Shown: positions 22,354 through 35,439 of the stretch, in pieces | Layout of the letters: each line of letters opens with the position of its first letter | Numbering within the stretch: position 1 is the first letter of the stretch | DNA from: Maratus speciosus | Lineage: Eukaryota > Arthropoda > Arachnida > Araneae > Salticidae | Direction of reading: 5' to 3' | Assembly: GCA_963932465.1 (NCBI GenBank) | Contig: OZ010790.1 | Location: forward strand, 353,053,087 to 353,117,086 | Length of the DNA: 64,000 nt | Program-made: the position numbers and the translations under genes | The notes under the pieces: generated by a model | What the model was told of the DNA's origin: nothing | Databases searched by the model: none | Seen by the model: the letters and a program-made list of their open reading frames with translations, nothing else

Positions 22354-25030
22354 TTAATAGTCACTAAAATTTAGTAGTATTTGCTGTAGAATTTTCTATA
22401 AATCTCACTTGATAATTCCATTCCTTTTGTGAATTCTTTCTTCCATTATCAATACTTATAATCAGTAAAACATTTTTTTTAAGATAAAATACCGACATTT
22501 ATTAAAATAAGCGTCAAAACGTCCGAAGATGTTTTGCCGAAAATATTCATTCATATCATCACCGAAGGTCCTGTGCTGATTGCACATATATATATACAAC
22601 TGAAAGCGTATATCATGAGCACAATTAAATAAACATAATTCCTTACTACTTAAATTCAATCACCTTTTTTAAAGGACAAAACTATGTTGGACATTTAATA
22701 TTTTTAAAATAATTTTTAATGCATATTTTTTTTATAGTCTCTTCAGTTTATTTAATTTTTTTTTCTTGGTGGGTGTATATTTCGGATTTTATGGATCCAA
22801 AATATTGTGAGAGCTACAGGCTTTAATCTCTAAGGATAAATTCGAACGAACTTATGAAGTCCTATTTTTATAAAGAATGGAAACAGCAATAGTGGAATGT
22901 TCTATATACAGAATGGAAATCTGTATATAGAAATTTGGATTAGCCTATTTTGAAAGTGAATAATAACAACACAGATAATAATAATAATAATATTAACAAT
23001 TATAATAATAATTATTATTATTCTTATTAAAATAAAACGGATGACATTAAAAACGCATCGTTTGCTCCATTTTTATTTTAAAAACATTAAATTTTTAATT
23101 ATACATATATATATATATATATATATTATTTTATGACAATCTCGACTTGAGAAGAAACAACATTCAATCCTGTGTTGGATAGGGGGGTTATACTTTGAGA
23201 TAGTATTTGAGGTTACCATTTTCAATTACTTGATCGTATGCTTGTGCCTTTCTAATGGAACAGGGAATTAATATCTATTTTGGCTTTTTTTTCTTATTAT
23301 ATTTCGCCAGAAGTTTGTGCTGTAAAAAATGCGTCCAAATTGCCAGCACATTGTGCTGTTAATTTTACGCAACTGCTGTATTTTCCATGTTAATATATTC
23401 AGGAAACCAAAGAAAGATACAGCACATTTACTGTGATCGAGTTTGTTCTGGCAAATCTACAGTGGTTTTTTACTCAGTTTTTTTACAGTGGTTTTTGTTC
23501 GCACTAGGAATGGTCTAACTTCAAGGGAGACAGTTGGTTGGTAGTTCTAACTGGCTGAGTACCATGGCTCCAGCGAAGCTTTATGAATTCTAGTGGACCA
23601 TAACCAGGGAGCAACGTCTTCAGCTGTGATTCATGGAAATTCGTTAATTTTAAAAATAATGTATTAAAAATGTTTCCAAACTTTCGGTTGCTATTTGCAT
23701 ATTTTTCAGGACTGCACGAAGTAAAGGACTTTTCTGAATGCTTTATCGTACTGAAGACGAAAATAAGCTTTCATTAATCAAACATTTTGCATATATTTTC
23801 ATTTTTGTTTTTATTAATTCGAAAACTTTTAAAAGTCACCTAAATTTCTTATTATGTACATGCTCTGAAATACATTAGATCTCGTGTTTTTTATGTAAAG
23901 TTTTCGGAAATAGAAATTTTGCTATTCTTCTGTTTACAATCTAATTTACAAAATAAAATTATTTTCCTCATAACTAAATTTGGGAATATTTTTCCTTAAA
24001 AAGTCCGTACCTAAAGCTTTATTCTTTAGTTTAAATTGACATTTCAATGGTTTCTCTAATAATGCCCTTGATCAATATGAAAATACTAGGTTAAAGATCT
24101 AAATTTTATAGTACACATATTCAATAAATATTCCCTCATCTGAAGTGAAAAACTTCAAAAGTTACATTTAAACTGTAATTCAGTAGTTAGTATTTTCTAA
24201 CGAATTACATAGTATCATTCATTCAGATTCAAAATTTGGATTTGCTTATAAAAAAGCATATTCTCATATGCTATTTATTATACTTTAAAAATTAAAATTA
24301 AAGAAAGTTTTAGAAACTCAGAAAACAATAAAAACTGAAAAACAAATAACTAAATATTGCAGATAATATTTGTAAAGATATGAATTTCAAAGTAGTACAT
24401 ATTCATGATTAACATGCTAAGTACAAAAGAAATTTTAAACTTACAAACACAATATTTATACTTTCAATTATTGATTTTCAAATATGTGGAAAAACTGATC
24501 AAAGAAAAAAATTATTGAATTAAAAGTAATATTTCAATTTTCACTTTTAGAATTTATACACGTACAAAAGAGCATATAAAACAAAGTTAAAAGCATAAAT
24601 GTTTTTAGTAAATTGTATTTATATTAATTGTAGTAAATCGTTTCTTTAAATTTACTCAAATTTTAATGAAATTAAATCTGGAAATTTAAAATAAATTACA
24701 AATAAAAAAGATTTTGTTATTGCATTTAGTTTATACATTTTAAAATTGCAATAAAAATCCTTTTTTCCTTCAAGCAAAAATAATCCAGTATTTAGATGAA
24801 AGTATTCATTCCCATTACACTACTCCAATATGCTATTAAAGTACCCCAATTCAATAACATATTCAAAGTAAGAATAGACATTTTGAATGTAGTTACTGTA
24901 CTCTTCGATATTTTGAAACGGTAAAGAAATATTATTTTTGAACATTACCGATTGCTTCGGAATACATTGGACTGAAAAATACGAAAACAAAATGAGATTT
25001 AGAAAACAAGGACAAAATATTTTTATAATC
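22354..25030. other. AT-rich non-coding stretch
   Basis: Contains an AAT/ATT-rich microsatellite at about 22975-23037 and a TA tract at about 23103-23126. Open frames (22462-22659 and 24820-25032, both minus) have AT-driven composition and no motif. A GC-richer word at about 23540-23640 has no coding signal I can support. Confidence 0.5.
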
Positions 25031-25678
25031 ACCTGCAGTCACAGACCACCGGCGTAAACCCCTGTACACTAAAGGAGAGCATGGTATGCTGGAAAGTTTT
25101 TTTTTAATGCATGCTACTATAGATTTAAAAAAAAACACCTTAAGTAATTTGAATAGTGTTTGTGTTTACAAAATCTTAAAACTTTTTTTAGAACACAAAA
25201 TGAGATGCAGTCAATTTAAACGTCCCTAAATGCAGCAATAAGTTTAAGAATTGCGGCCACTCGTCAAAAAGGTTACACGTCTAATATTTTAATTGCAAAA
25301 ACCATTAATAAATTTCTGAAGAAATATTACATACATGGTTTCCCATGTACTTGGAGAAAATATTAATAGTTTTTAAGTCTTAATCTACAAATGTGTAAAT
25401 ATAGATAGACTTCAATTATATATATTTTTTTAAATGCAGATTGTTAGAAAAGTCTTTGTGCCTTCGAAATGCTTAAGAACTCGAAAACTAACAACATCAC
25501 AATGATGTAATGCAGGGTTATTTTAAAATTATTTAATTCTCTACAGATGGCGCGGTATGTTCAGGATGCAGAACACTTATGCACGTAAACAGTGCCAAAT
25601 AGACGTCTCATGGTGCTTGAGGCTCAGTCTGTGTGACATGTGTTGGGCAGTGATCTGTCTTGATTAGCATCCGGTGTC

Positions 25679-25783
25679 ATGGCGGCCTCACAAAGGCTCA
25701 CGCCGTTTCTGCTTCATGCTGCATGTATTGTGGTTGCGTCAGGACTTCATCAAGAAACGAAGTATCACCTAAAGGCTATATAA
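25679..25783 (+). CDS. Possible short ORF or first exon with a signal-peptide-like start
   Basis: Within a GC-richer island (about 25540-25780) an ATG at 25679 in good context (GTCATGG) opens 34 codons: MAASQRLTPFLLHAACIVVA then SGLHQETKYHLKAI and a stop. The first 20 residues have a basic n-region and a hydrophobic core, the pattern of a secretory signal. It could be a first exon spliced from an internal GT (for example GCAT|GTATTG near 25716), but no strong donor is present and no second exon was found. It may equally be chance within an old repeat. Confidence 0.2.
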   Translation: MAASQRLTPFLLHAACIVVASGLHQETKYHLKAI

Positions 25784-26418
25784 GTTTTATATCGAGCTGT
25801 TTGTTTGATATTAAAAAAATACTTATATCATAAATAAAATAGCATCTACAAGAAAATTTAAATTTCTTATATTTATCAAAAATGCATACAGTTTTAACTT
25901 TTTTCATAACAGTAAAAAAGCGATTATATATATGTATATACATGTATGTGAGAGAGGGTGTGTGTATTGGTGCGGTAGATGAGGTACTGTGGAATAACTG
26001 GGTGAGCAAGAACAGCGAATATGAGATGTACCAACGATTTTATCTATGTAGTACGGAACTACAGTTCGTAATGATGACTACAGTTCGCTATCCAATTTGT
26101 ACCTCATTATCATCTACTTTCTTAGGATTCTATTGATGTTATAACGAAATGTCGTAATGGATGTTAAAATTAAGCAATCAAAGCGTATTACGAGCTGTTA
26201 TGAAAATTGAATGAGACAAACCAGTAGCTTCTTAAAAAATATTCAAATATAGCATGAAGTTATTAAGCTGCAATATCGTATGAGACTGTTATTCTCTACT
26301 CATTATCAGTCCTAATGATCTGAAGCTATTTCATACGTAGGCATAGAAGTTTAAGTAAACTGAATGAGTATAACAAACTAGCGAAAAGTTCAAAACTTAA
26401 ATAGTTTACATTAAGGTT

Positions 26419-26640
26419 TTATAATTGCACTACAATTAAAGACGTAGTTTCTGAAACAGGAATATCAACTTTACTCTTGTAACGCCGTAAACGAGTTACT
26501 GCCCCCAATGCAGGGTGGTTTTTAAGATAACGCATAGCAAACGCTAGAGTAATAAAGACTCAATGCAATAAGTACCTGTAGCCCGAGGGATGCCGATCTG
26601 GGGAAGTTACAGAGCGATGCACCAATTTGCTGTCAATTTG
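26419..26640 (-). pseudogene. GC-richer island with a possible coding relic, unidentified
   Basis: On the minus strand one frame reads KLVHRSVTSPDRHPSGYR then YLLH and a TGA (26562-26560), and continues open for 46 codons through LAFAMRYLKNHPALGAVTRL and RRYKSKVDIPVSE to a TAA at 26421-26419. Composition is far from the surrounding AT noise. A CAG|GTACTT donor-like site lies at about 26573. I do not recognise the protein. A decayed gene copy or the transcribed part of a dispersed repeat are both possible. Confidence 0.3.
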
Positions 26641-26759
26641 TCCTCCGAAGCGCCCGAAAATCATTCAACATTAAAATTCAGATGAAAATGATATATGAGA
26701 CTAAATAATTAAATGGTATATTTGTAATCGAAAGATCTGAGAGAGTGGAAAAAAAGTAA

Positions 26760-29700
26760 AGTGAGTTAAAACCCTTAAAAATTTGGAATGAGAAACAGAA
26801 GAAAAAACATTTTATGATAAAATATAGTAAACTAAATGGAAAAAATTTAAGAACTATTAAATGTTATTAAACACACACATATATCTATATATGAGTAATT
26901 GGGAAAAAGTTAGATAAAGTATAACTTTAAAATTAACCACTCGATAAACACACACACATACAATTATGTATATTCTTGATAGTTTATGGTGTTACACCCG
27001 AAGCATCAAACCGTAATGCCATTTCAGATAAATATGGATTAATCTAAATTCTTGACAAATATGTTTTATAAGTATTATTGAAATTGTCTATTTTCAAATG
27101 TCTCTTTACAAACATATTCTATGAAGTTCGTTGAATTTCGTTGTTAGTTAAAAGCAGAAAGTTCTTGTAAATAAATCACATTGTCGTTTATATATGTATC
27201 AATATTTATAATAAAAGTAAATTTAAATTTCGTAAGAAATAAAATGATATGAAATTTTTAATTATCGAAAGAAATTCGATAAATTTTCATAAAAACATGT
27301 TAAGCATAGAAATTAAGATAAAACATGATTTATCATATCAATATAAATTGATATAACTTCATAATATGCTGCATGTATAACAAACCCTGGAAATTAATTA
27401 CTAAAGGTATATCATTAGAGGACTTTGCTATGATAGGTATCCATTTGATCTAACGTATCTTTAGTTTGACGGAAAGTGTAATTAAAAGGATTATTGAGCA
27501 TCATACGATTTCACCTTAATACCTCATTCAGCTATAGGGTTAGCTTATACTCTAAACTAAGTTCACATTCGCATAGCTTTCCGAATTAATTAGACAGAAT
27601 CGCATGTATGCTTATAAATATTAATAAAATGGCAGCTATATAATGCAATTATAATTTGTGTAAATAATTTCAATCGATGGTATCATTTTAAAATTTGTAT
27701 TCGTTATCTATATAAAATATTAATATAAATGTTATGTACTTTCATAACACGTGTGACTGATTTCAATAAATTTGTTTTGGTAATTTTTATCTGTTGTATA
27801 CTTACTATTTTAATACTTTATATACAAAGTTTAATGTTTCGTTGTATTTTATTCCAAGTCTGATGAATATATGTGGAAAATACATTAGAATTTTAGATAA
27901 AATGAGAATTTAATAATTATAAAAATAATATAGTATTAAATAAATATAATATTTACTAAATAATATTTATTTTCATTAAATTTTATACAGGCATATTTCG
28001 CAGGGAAAGCGACAGCATCAATTCTTTCTGGACATTACCTGGCAAAGTATTATAAACCAGAAAATCTTTTTTTTTTAATCTATTTTATACATCTAAAACA
28101 TTTTCACTACAGAAAAATGGTATAATTAAAAGTAGTTTATCTTTCCAAAATAAAAGCAAGTAATAATTTAATATATATATATATATATATATATATTGAA
28201 AGTGACATTTTAAATCAGAAGTGCATTCTACCGCAAGCGTTTTTTTAAATATGATAAAACATTTTCTTTCTTTATTTGATGTTTTATGTTTTATGCTTCT
28301 TCATATTAAGTAAAGAAAGTGCTTATAGAAAGTCTAAATAGAAATAATTCCATTGTATACTTCGTTAAAAAATACTTCATTTAATATAAAAAAAATGTAT
28401 ATTTAAATTATTAATCTTTTATGACATTAAAATGAAATCTGTTATTATTTTGTAAACAAAAAACGTTTGTTTTAATGTTTAAAACGGATTTAGTTTTATT
28501 GTAACAATAAATGAGTATTGCTGGTAACTATTAAAATTAATTTAAAGCTTTCGTTTTTTAAAATGCTAATAAATGTTATGTTAAAAAATGTATGCAAGAA
28601 ATATATGCATTTTAAAAAGACGTATCAAAATTTATATTTTTAACCAAGTACAAAAAAAAAAAAAAAAAAAAAAAAAATATTCATTATTTTAAATGATAAA
28701 ATAAAATTAGAATAAATCCTTTGAAAAAAAAACTTCATAAGTTGTGAGCAAAATATTAAAAAATTAAAATAAAAATAAAAAATATGACCTCATTTAATTT
28801 ATAATAAAACAAAGATGCAATATTTCTAGGAGCTGTTATTTAAAAAAAAAATAAAAATAAATAAATAAATAAATATATATATATATGGTATAGGTATTGA
28901 TATTTAATTTGATATTTAATATAAAATTCGCTTGAGTTTTGATTAAAACTAATTGATTTATTTATTCTAAATTTTCAGTTTATTTTATCCTTTTGATTGT
29001 TTTTTTCTAAACAGCCCTTTTCTGAATAGTTAACTTAATATAAAATATATATATCGTTATCAATATAGTTTTCTATTTACAATATTTAGTAGAAATATTT
29101 CACAGGAACCAGAAAAAATCCACCTGGCCGCATTAAAATAGGCTTTTCAATCTAATTTAATATATATTTTTACATTGCTTAAGCTGCAAGTTTCACAGTA
29201 TTAGAAGCATTATTTAAATTAACATAATTGCAGAGATATAATGTAGTCTTAAAACATTGCGCAATGATTAATACTCACAAGGCTTAGATTCATATCTGCA
29301 ATTAATTTTTTTTTATATCGTGTTAGAAAAATATCATGTTGGGAAAATAGTATGATTTTGGCATTTATAGACATGTAATTTATAGACTGTATATATATAT
29401 ATATTACAGACACAGAAATATACAGACATAAAAATAAACAGCAACAATAAAGAAAATAAAGTCTTAATGAACTGAAAAAATAAAAACTTCTATTGCGTAG
29501 TTTAAAATTGAAATTAAAATAAAACGCACAAATACCTTAGAAAATACATTCCAAATGGTCAATGAATTCAATTTGAAGTTGTGTTTTTTTAAGATGTCAT
29601 ATCTGTAAGCTGTAAATATGGAATTTTCTTTAGATTATTTTGTTTTTATAACACATAAAATTTTATCAACTGGCCTCCAAAAATTACAATTTTTTTTTTA

Positions 29701-30408
29701 CGTTCATCTGATAGTAGTTTTATCTTTATCTATCAATTATTACAACATACTCTCTCTTACTAATTGAATGAAAAGCTTTCCTGAAAAATAAAGAAGTAAA
29801 ATTAAAATGAGTATATAAGAAAATTGATGTTATTACCAATATGACCACATTTTAGAACTATTTGTAAATGAATACACCTCATTTAATACGCATTTTTTTC
29901 TGTAATGGCTGTATTTTCCATGTATATTGTAACTTCTTTTTTGTAATAATACAAATATTGTTTTGTAATTTATTAATCTTTAAATATACGATAAAGAATA
30001 TTTTGTAGATTTAGAATCGCTTTATATTAATGTGTACTTTTTTTTCCTTTAAAAGATTTAAAAACGGATCTTCATTTTAAATTTATATTAATAGTTTAGA
30101 GAATGAGGCACAGAATCCATCACAATTCTTGTATAAATTGACACAGAATAATAAAAAGTCTGTATCGAAGTCTCATCATTGCAACTTCTAACATTTATAT
30201 TTTCTAAATTTTATACGACTACATCAGTTTTACACCAGAATTTAATGTAATAGTTATATCAGACAAATGTTTATTAGTCACAATACCTAGATATAGATAT
30301 CAAAATCATACGATGTTTTCAAGGTGACATTATGATAAACATTCAAAGCGCTACAAATAGCTGTGTGAGAGTGCTAGGTATTCTAGCGTGCAAATGTATG
30401 CATAAATA
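26760..30408. other. AT-rich non-coding stretch
   Basis: Holds simple repeats (about 26874-26895, 28169-28196 TA, 28652-28677 poly-A, 28856-28886 AAAT then AT, 29390-29403 TA) and no recognisable element or gene. The poly-A at 28652 has no recognisable retroposon upstream. Confidence 0.6.
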
Positions 30409-30789
30409 GAGCAGAAGGTCCAAATACCGGCTAGAGTCCAAATACCGACTACTAGGTGTTCTGAGAAATGATCACAGCGCAGTCTAATGGTGATAGGCAG
30501 AGTTGGTAACTTTAATTGAGAGAAGAAAGTTACGAAAAGTACGTCACTGAGGTCTGTGTCATTTAAAAATAGTAAATGCAAATGTGTCGAATCTACGTAA
30601 TCTGGTACATCAAAAGTTTTTCAGATATGTGTTTCTCATTTTTTTTAAATATACTGTTGGTATATTGGCTTGAATTGTTGATTAAGTTATTTTCTAGACA
30701 CATTTAGTTCTCAATTGTCACGCGCACATTATTAGTCTATCTATACTAATTTATACTCCTATTATAAAGAGGAAAAAATTGTTTATTTG

Positions 30790-33650
30790 TCGGAGGTAAG
30801 CTCTGGAACTACCGAACCGATTCCAAAAGTAATGGTATGAAAATGATGGTGTGAGTCCAACTTAGAACATAGACTATATCTTATGTCGGTGCCACTACCC
30901 CAAAGGGGGTGTAGGAGCAAAAAACGTTCTAAAAATGCGATTTTAGCGTTACTGAAGGGCCTAGAAATATGAAATTTCAAATATTAGTTACTTATAAGAT
31001 ATAAATGATGTCTAAGAACAGTTCTTAATCAATTCGAAATTTAAAAGGGGTGAAAATGCACAAAAAGCGTTCTAAAAAACGTTCTAAATGGTAGTTTCCA
31101 CACAATCTCAGAAAATACCAAACCGATTTAAAAAATATTGGTGTCAAAATGATGGTGACAACGCTTGCTCCAAGATAGGCTATGTTTTATGTCGGTGTCA
31201 CTACCCCAAAGGGGGTGCAGGAGCAAAAAAGTTCTAAAAATGCGATTTTTGTGTTACATAAGGGCCTAGAAATATGAAATTTCAAATATTAGTTACTTAT
31301 AAGATATAAATGATGTCTAAGAACAGTTCTTAAACAATTCGAAATTTAAAAGGGGTGAAAATGCATAAAAAGCGTTCTAAAAAACGTTCTAAATGGTAGT
31401 TTCTACACAATCTCAGGAAATACCAAACCGATTTAAAAATATTGGTGTCTTAATGATGGTGACAACGCTTGCTCCAAGATAGGCTATGTTTTATGTCGGT
31501 GTCACTACCCCAAATGGGGTGCAGGAGCAAAAAACGTTCTAAAAATGCGATTTATGTGTAACTGAAGGGCCTAGAAATATGAAATTTTGAATATTAGTTA
31601 CTTATAAGATATAAATGACGTCTAAGAACACTTCTTAAAAAATTCGAAATTTAAAAGGGGTGAAAATGCACAAAAAGCGTTCTAAAAAACGTTCTAAATG
31701 GTAGTTTCTACACAATCTCAGTAAACACTAAACCGATTTAAAAAATATTGGTGTCAAAATGATACTGATAACGCTTGCTCCAAGATAGGCTATGTTTTAT
31801 GTCGGTGTCCCTATCCCAAAGGGGGTGCAGGAGCGAAAAACGTTCTAAAAATGCGATTTACGTGTTACTGAAGGGCCAAGAAATATGAAATTTGAAATAT
31901 TAGCTACTTATTAGATATAAAGGATTTCTAAGAACAGTTCTTAAACAATTCGAAATTTGAAAGGGGTGAAAATGCGCGAAAATCGTTCTAAAAAACGTTC
32001 TAAATGGTGGTTTCTACACAATCTCAGGAAATACCAAACCGATTTAAAAAATAATGGTGTCAAAATGACGGTGACAAACCTTGCTCCAACATAGGCTATG
32101 TTTTATGTCGGTGCCACTACCCGAAAGGGGTGCAGGAGCAAAAAACTCTCTAAAAATGCGATTTTTGCGTTCCTGAAGAACCTAGAAATATGAAATTTGA
32201 AATATTAGCTACTTATTAGATATAAAGGATTTCTAAGAACAGTTCTTAAACAATTCTAAATTTAAAAGGGGTGAAAATGCGCGAAAATCGTTCTAAAATA
32301 CATTCTAATGGTGGTTTCTACACAATCTCAGGAAGTACCAAACCGATCTAAAAAATAATGGCGTCAAAAGGATGGTGACAACCCTTGCTCCAACATAGGC
32401 GATGTTTTATGTCGGTGCCACTACACCAAAGGGGTTGCAGGAGAAAAACGTTCTAAATTGCGGCTTTTGCGTTACGGAAGGGCCTAGAATCGTGAAATTT
32501 GGAATGGTGGTTAGTTATAAGATATCAATGGTATCTAAGGACATTTCCTAAAAAAATCGAAATTTAAAAGGGGGTCAAAATGCGCAAAAAGCGTTGTAAA
32601 ACACTTTCTAAATTGCAATTTCTATGCAATCTCAGGAAGTACTGAACCGATTTCAAATATAATAGTGTAAAAATGATGGTGACAGATCTTGCTCCAAGAT
32701 AGGCTAATATTTTATATCTGTTTCCACTACCACAGAGGCGATGCAGGAGCAAAATGCGCGAAAAGCGTTCTAAAACGTTCTAAATGCCGATTTGTTGGCA
32801 ATATCTCAAGAAGAATGAATCTGATTTCAAACCTAATGGTAGGAAATTGATGCTGACAGCCTCTGCTCTAACATAGATGCTATTTTATGTCGGTATCACT
32901 ATCACCAAGACGTTGCAGGAGCAAAAAAGCGTTCTAAATTTCGATTTTTGTGATCGGTAGGGGCTAGCAACTTAAAATTAGGCAAGGTACATATTTATTA
33001 GATATAAATGATCTTTAAGAACAGTTTCGGAAAAATTGGAAATTTAAAAAGGGGTGAAAATCCGCGAAAAGCGTCCTAAAAACGTTCTAAATTGCGATTT
33101 CTACTCAATCTAAGGAAATAACAAAGCTGTTTCAAAAGTAATGGTTGCAAATCAAGGGTGACAGTCCCTGCTATAACATAGATTATAATTTATGTTGCTG
33201 CCACTACCATCTGAGGGTTGCAAAAGCAAAACAAATTCTAATTTGCGTTTTTTGCACAACTGAGGGGTCTAACACTTTGAAGTATGGCATGGTATTTACT
33301 TACAAGTTGCAACTGCTTTCTAAGAACAGTCGAAAGAAAATTCCAAATTTAAAAAGATGAATTGAGTGAAAAGCGTTATAAATTACAATTTTTAAGCAAA
33401 CTTATAAATTACCAAACCAATTAAAAAAATGATGACAAATTTTGGTGATAGAATCTGCTCAAACATAAGCTATATTTTATGTCTGTTCCACTACCACCAG
33501 AGGGTTGAAGGAGCTAAAAACTTTCTAAATTGCGATTCTGTGATACTGAAAATGATAGAAACTATTATATAAAACTAATATAGAAAAATTACGTTTCTGT
33601 GGAATATTACGAAATAACAAAAACCTATTTAAAAATTAATGTTGGCAAAT
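30790..33650. repeat. Tandem array of about 305-bp units inside Helitron-like unit 1
   Basis: The word AACCGATTTAAAAAATATTGGTG and its variants recur at 31121, 31426, 31731, 32037, 32341 and 32645 (spacing 304-306 bp), then after a shorter 173-bp step at about 32818, 33124 and 33416. Each unit also carries TTATGTCGGTGCCACTACC, AAAAACGTTCTAAA and AAGGGGTGAAAATGC. Similarity falls from left to right: the units near 31.1-32.3 kb are the most alike and those beyond 33 kb the most decayed. Confidence 0.95.
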
Positions 33651-34099
33651 TAATGGTGACAGTTCCTGTTTCAACATACCCTTTTATGTTGAGAGAGGTG
33701 GTAGGACTTAGAATTTGACATGATGGTTAATTTTAAGATGTAAGAAGATGGTTTCTAAAAAATTCAAAACTTCAAATGAATACTGAAATGAGCGTATTAA
33801 TTGAGCATAAAAGTTTCAAAATATTTTTTAAATTATCATTTATTTAGTTTTACTTCATTTTATTAATTTAAGACACATTTCTGCCTAATGCAGTGTAATA
33901 ATGATGTTTAATCAAACTGTGTTTTAATTAGTAATTTTTGTATTAATCCTAAAAGTAATAAGTACCTTTTAATAAAACAAAAACTTTTAGTAAAATAAAA
34001 TATTACCTTTTAATAAAATAAAAATTTAGTTAGTACCTTTTAATAAAAATTAGACATATAAATATCACTTGGCATATTTCAAATATTACGCGAGCAAAG

Positions 34100-34115
34100 C
34101 CGCGGGGTTTGCTAG
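34100..34115 (+). other. Internal Helitron-like 3' end at the unit junction
   Basis: GCCGCGGGGTTTGCTAG, ending at 34115, matches the terminal sequence at 37536-37552. It is followed at once by TAATCTTATAAAGAGG, which matches the unit 1 start from about 30762. Confidence 0.8.
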
Positions 34116-34129
34116 TAATCTTATAAAGA

Positions 34130-35430
34130 GGTAAAAATTGTTTATTTGTAGGAGGTAAGCTCTGGAACTACCGAACATATTCCAAAAGTAATGGTATCGA
34201 AATGATGGTGTTAGTCCATCTTAGAACATAGGCTGTATCTTATGTCCGTGCCACTGACCAAAAGGGGGTGCAGGGGCAAAAAACGTTCTAAAAATGCGAT
34301 TTTTGTGTTACTTAAGGGTCTAGAAACATGAAATTTGGAATGGTAGTTACTTATAAGATACTAATGATCTCTAAGGACATTTCTTAAAAAAATCGAAATT
34401 TAAAAGGGATGAAAATGCGCAAAAAGCGTTCTAAAAAACGTTCTAAATCGCGATTTTTACGCAATCTCAAGAAGTACCAAACCGATTTAAAAAATAATGG
34501 TGTCAAAATGATGGTGACAACCCTTGCTCCAACATAGGCTAAGTTTTATGTCGGCGCCACTACCCCTAAAAGGGTTCAGGAGCAAAAACGTTCGAAATTG
34601 CGATTTTTGTGTTACTGAAGGGTCCAGATACATGGAATTTGGCATGGTAGTTACTTATTAGATATAAATGAACTCTAAGAACATTTCATAAAAAATTCGA
34701 AATTTAAAAGGGGTGAAAATGCGCAAAAAGCGTTCTAAAAAACATTCTAAATAGCGATTTTTACGCAATCTCAGGAAATATAAACCGATTTCAGAAGTAA
34801 TGGTTTCAAATTGATGGTAACAGTCCCCGCTTCAACATAGCCTATATTTTACATTGTTGTCACTACCACCTGGGGGTTACTGGAGCAAAAAATATTCTAA
34901 ATTGCTTTTTTGTGTTACTGAGGGGGTCTAACATTTTAAATTTGGAATGGTAATTACTTCAAAGATGCAAAAGCTTTCTAAGAATTGTCGAAAGAAAATT
35001 CCAAGTTTAAAAGGATGAAGTGAGCGAAAAGCGTTCTATAAGCGTTCTCAAATTACGATTTTTATGCAATCATATGAAATACGAAACCGATTTCAAACAT
35101 AATGGTTGCAAATTAATGGTGATAGAACCTGCTCAAACATAAGCTATATTTTATGTCAATGGTTGCAGGAACAAAAAACTTTCTAAATTGCGATTTCTGC
35201 GGTACTGAAGAGGCTAGAAACTTTAAATATAAAACGGTAGTTACTTATAAAATATAAATTCTAAGAACAATCGAAAAAAAATTCGAAATTAAAAAGGGGT
35301 GAAGCGAAGGGAAGGAACGAAAAACATTCTAAAAGAGTCAAATTACGATTTCTATAGAATCTCAGGAAATAATAAACCGACTACAGAAGTTATTGGTTGC
35401 GAATTGAGAGTGATAGTACCTGATCCTATA
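34130..35430. repeat. About 305-bp tandem units inside Helitron-like unit 2
   Basis: The same repeat words recur at about 34171, 34477, 34785 and 35084 (AACCGATTTAAAAAATAATG and variants). The block is cut by the insertion at 35440 and resumes after 37016 with ATGCCGATGTCACTACC. Confidence 0.9.
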
Positions 35431-35439
35431 CGACCTATA

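Noticed and set aside
25033..25100. Minus-strand GC-richer piece reading MLSFSVQGFTPVVCDC before CAG|GTGATT
   Set aside because: The donor-like site and short frame are suggestive, but only 17 codons are open, with no partner exon and no recognisable protein. Too little to call.
25540..25600. Acceptor-like TTCTCTACAG followed by ATGGCGCGGTATG
   Set aside because: The frame closes after 13 codons, and CAGATGGCGC-type words are common in dispersed repeats.
28652..28677. Poly-A as the tail of a retroposon
   Set aside because: No coding sequence, SINE body or target duplication is visible next to it. It is one of many homopolymer runs in this DNA.
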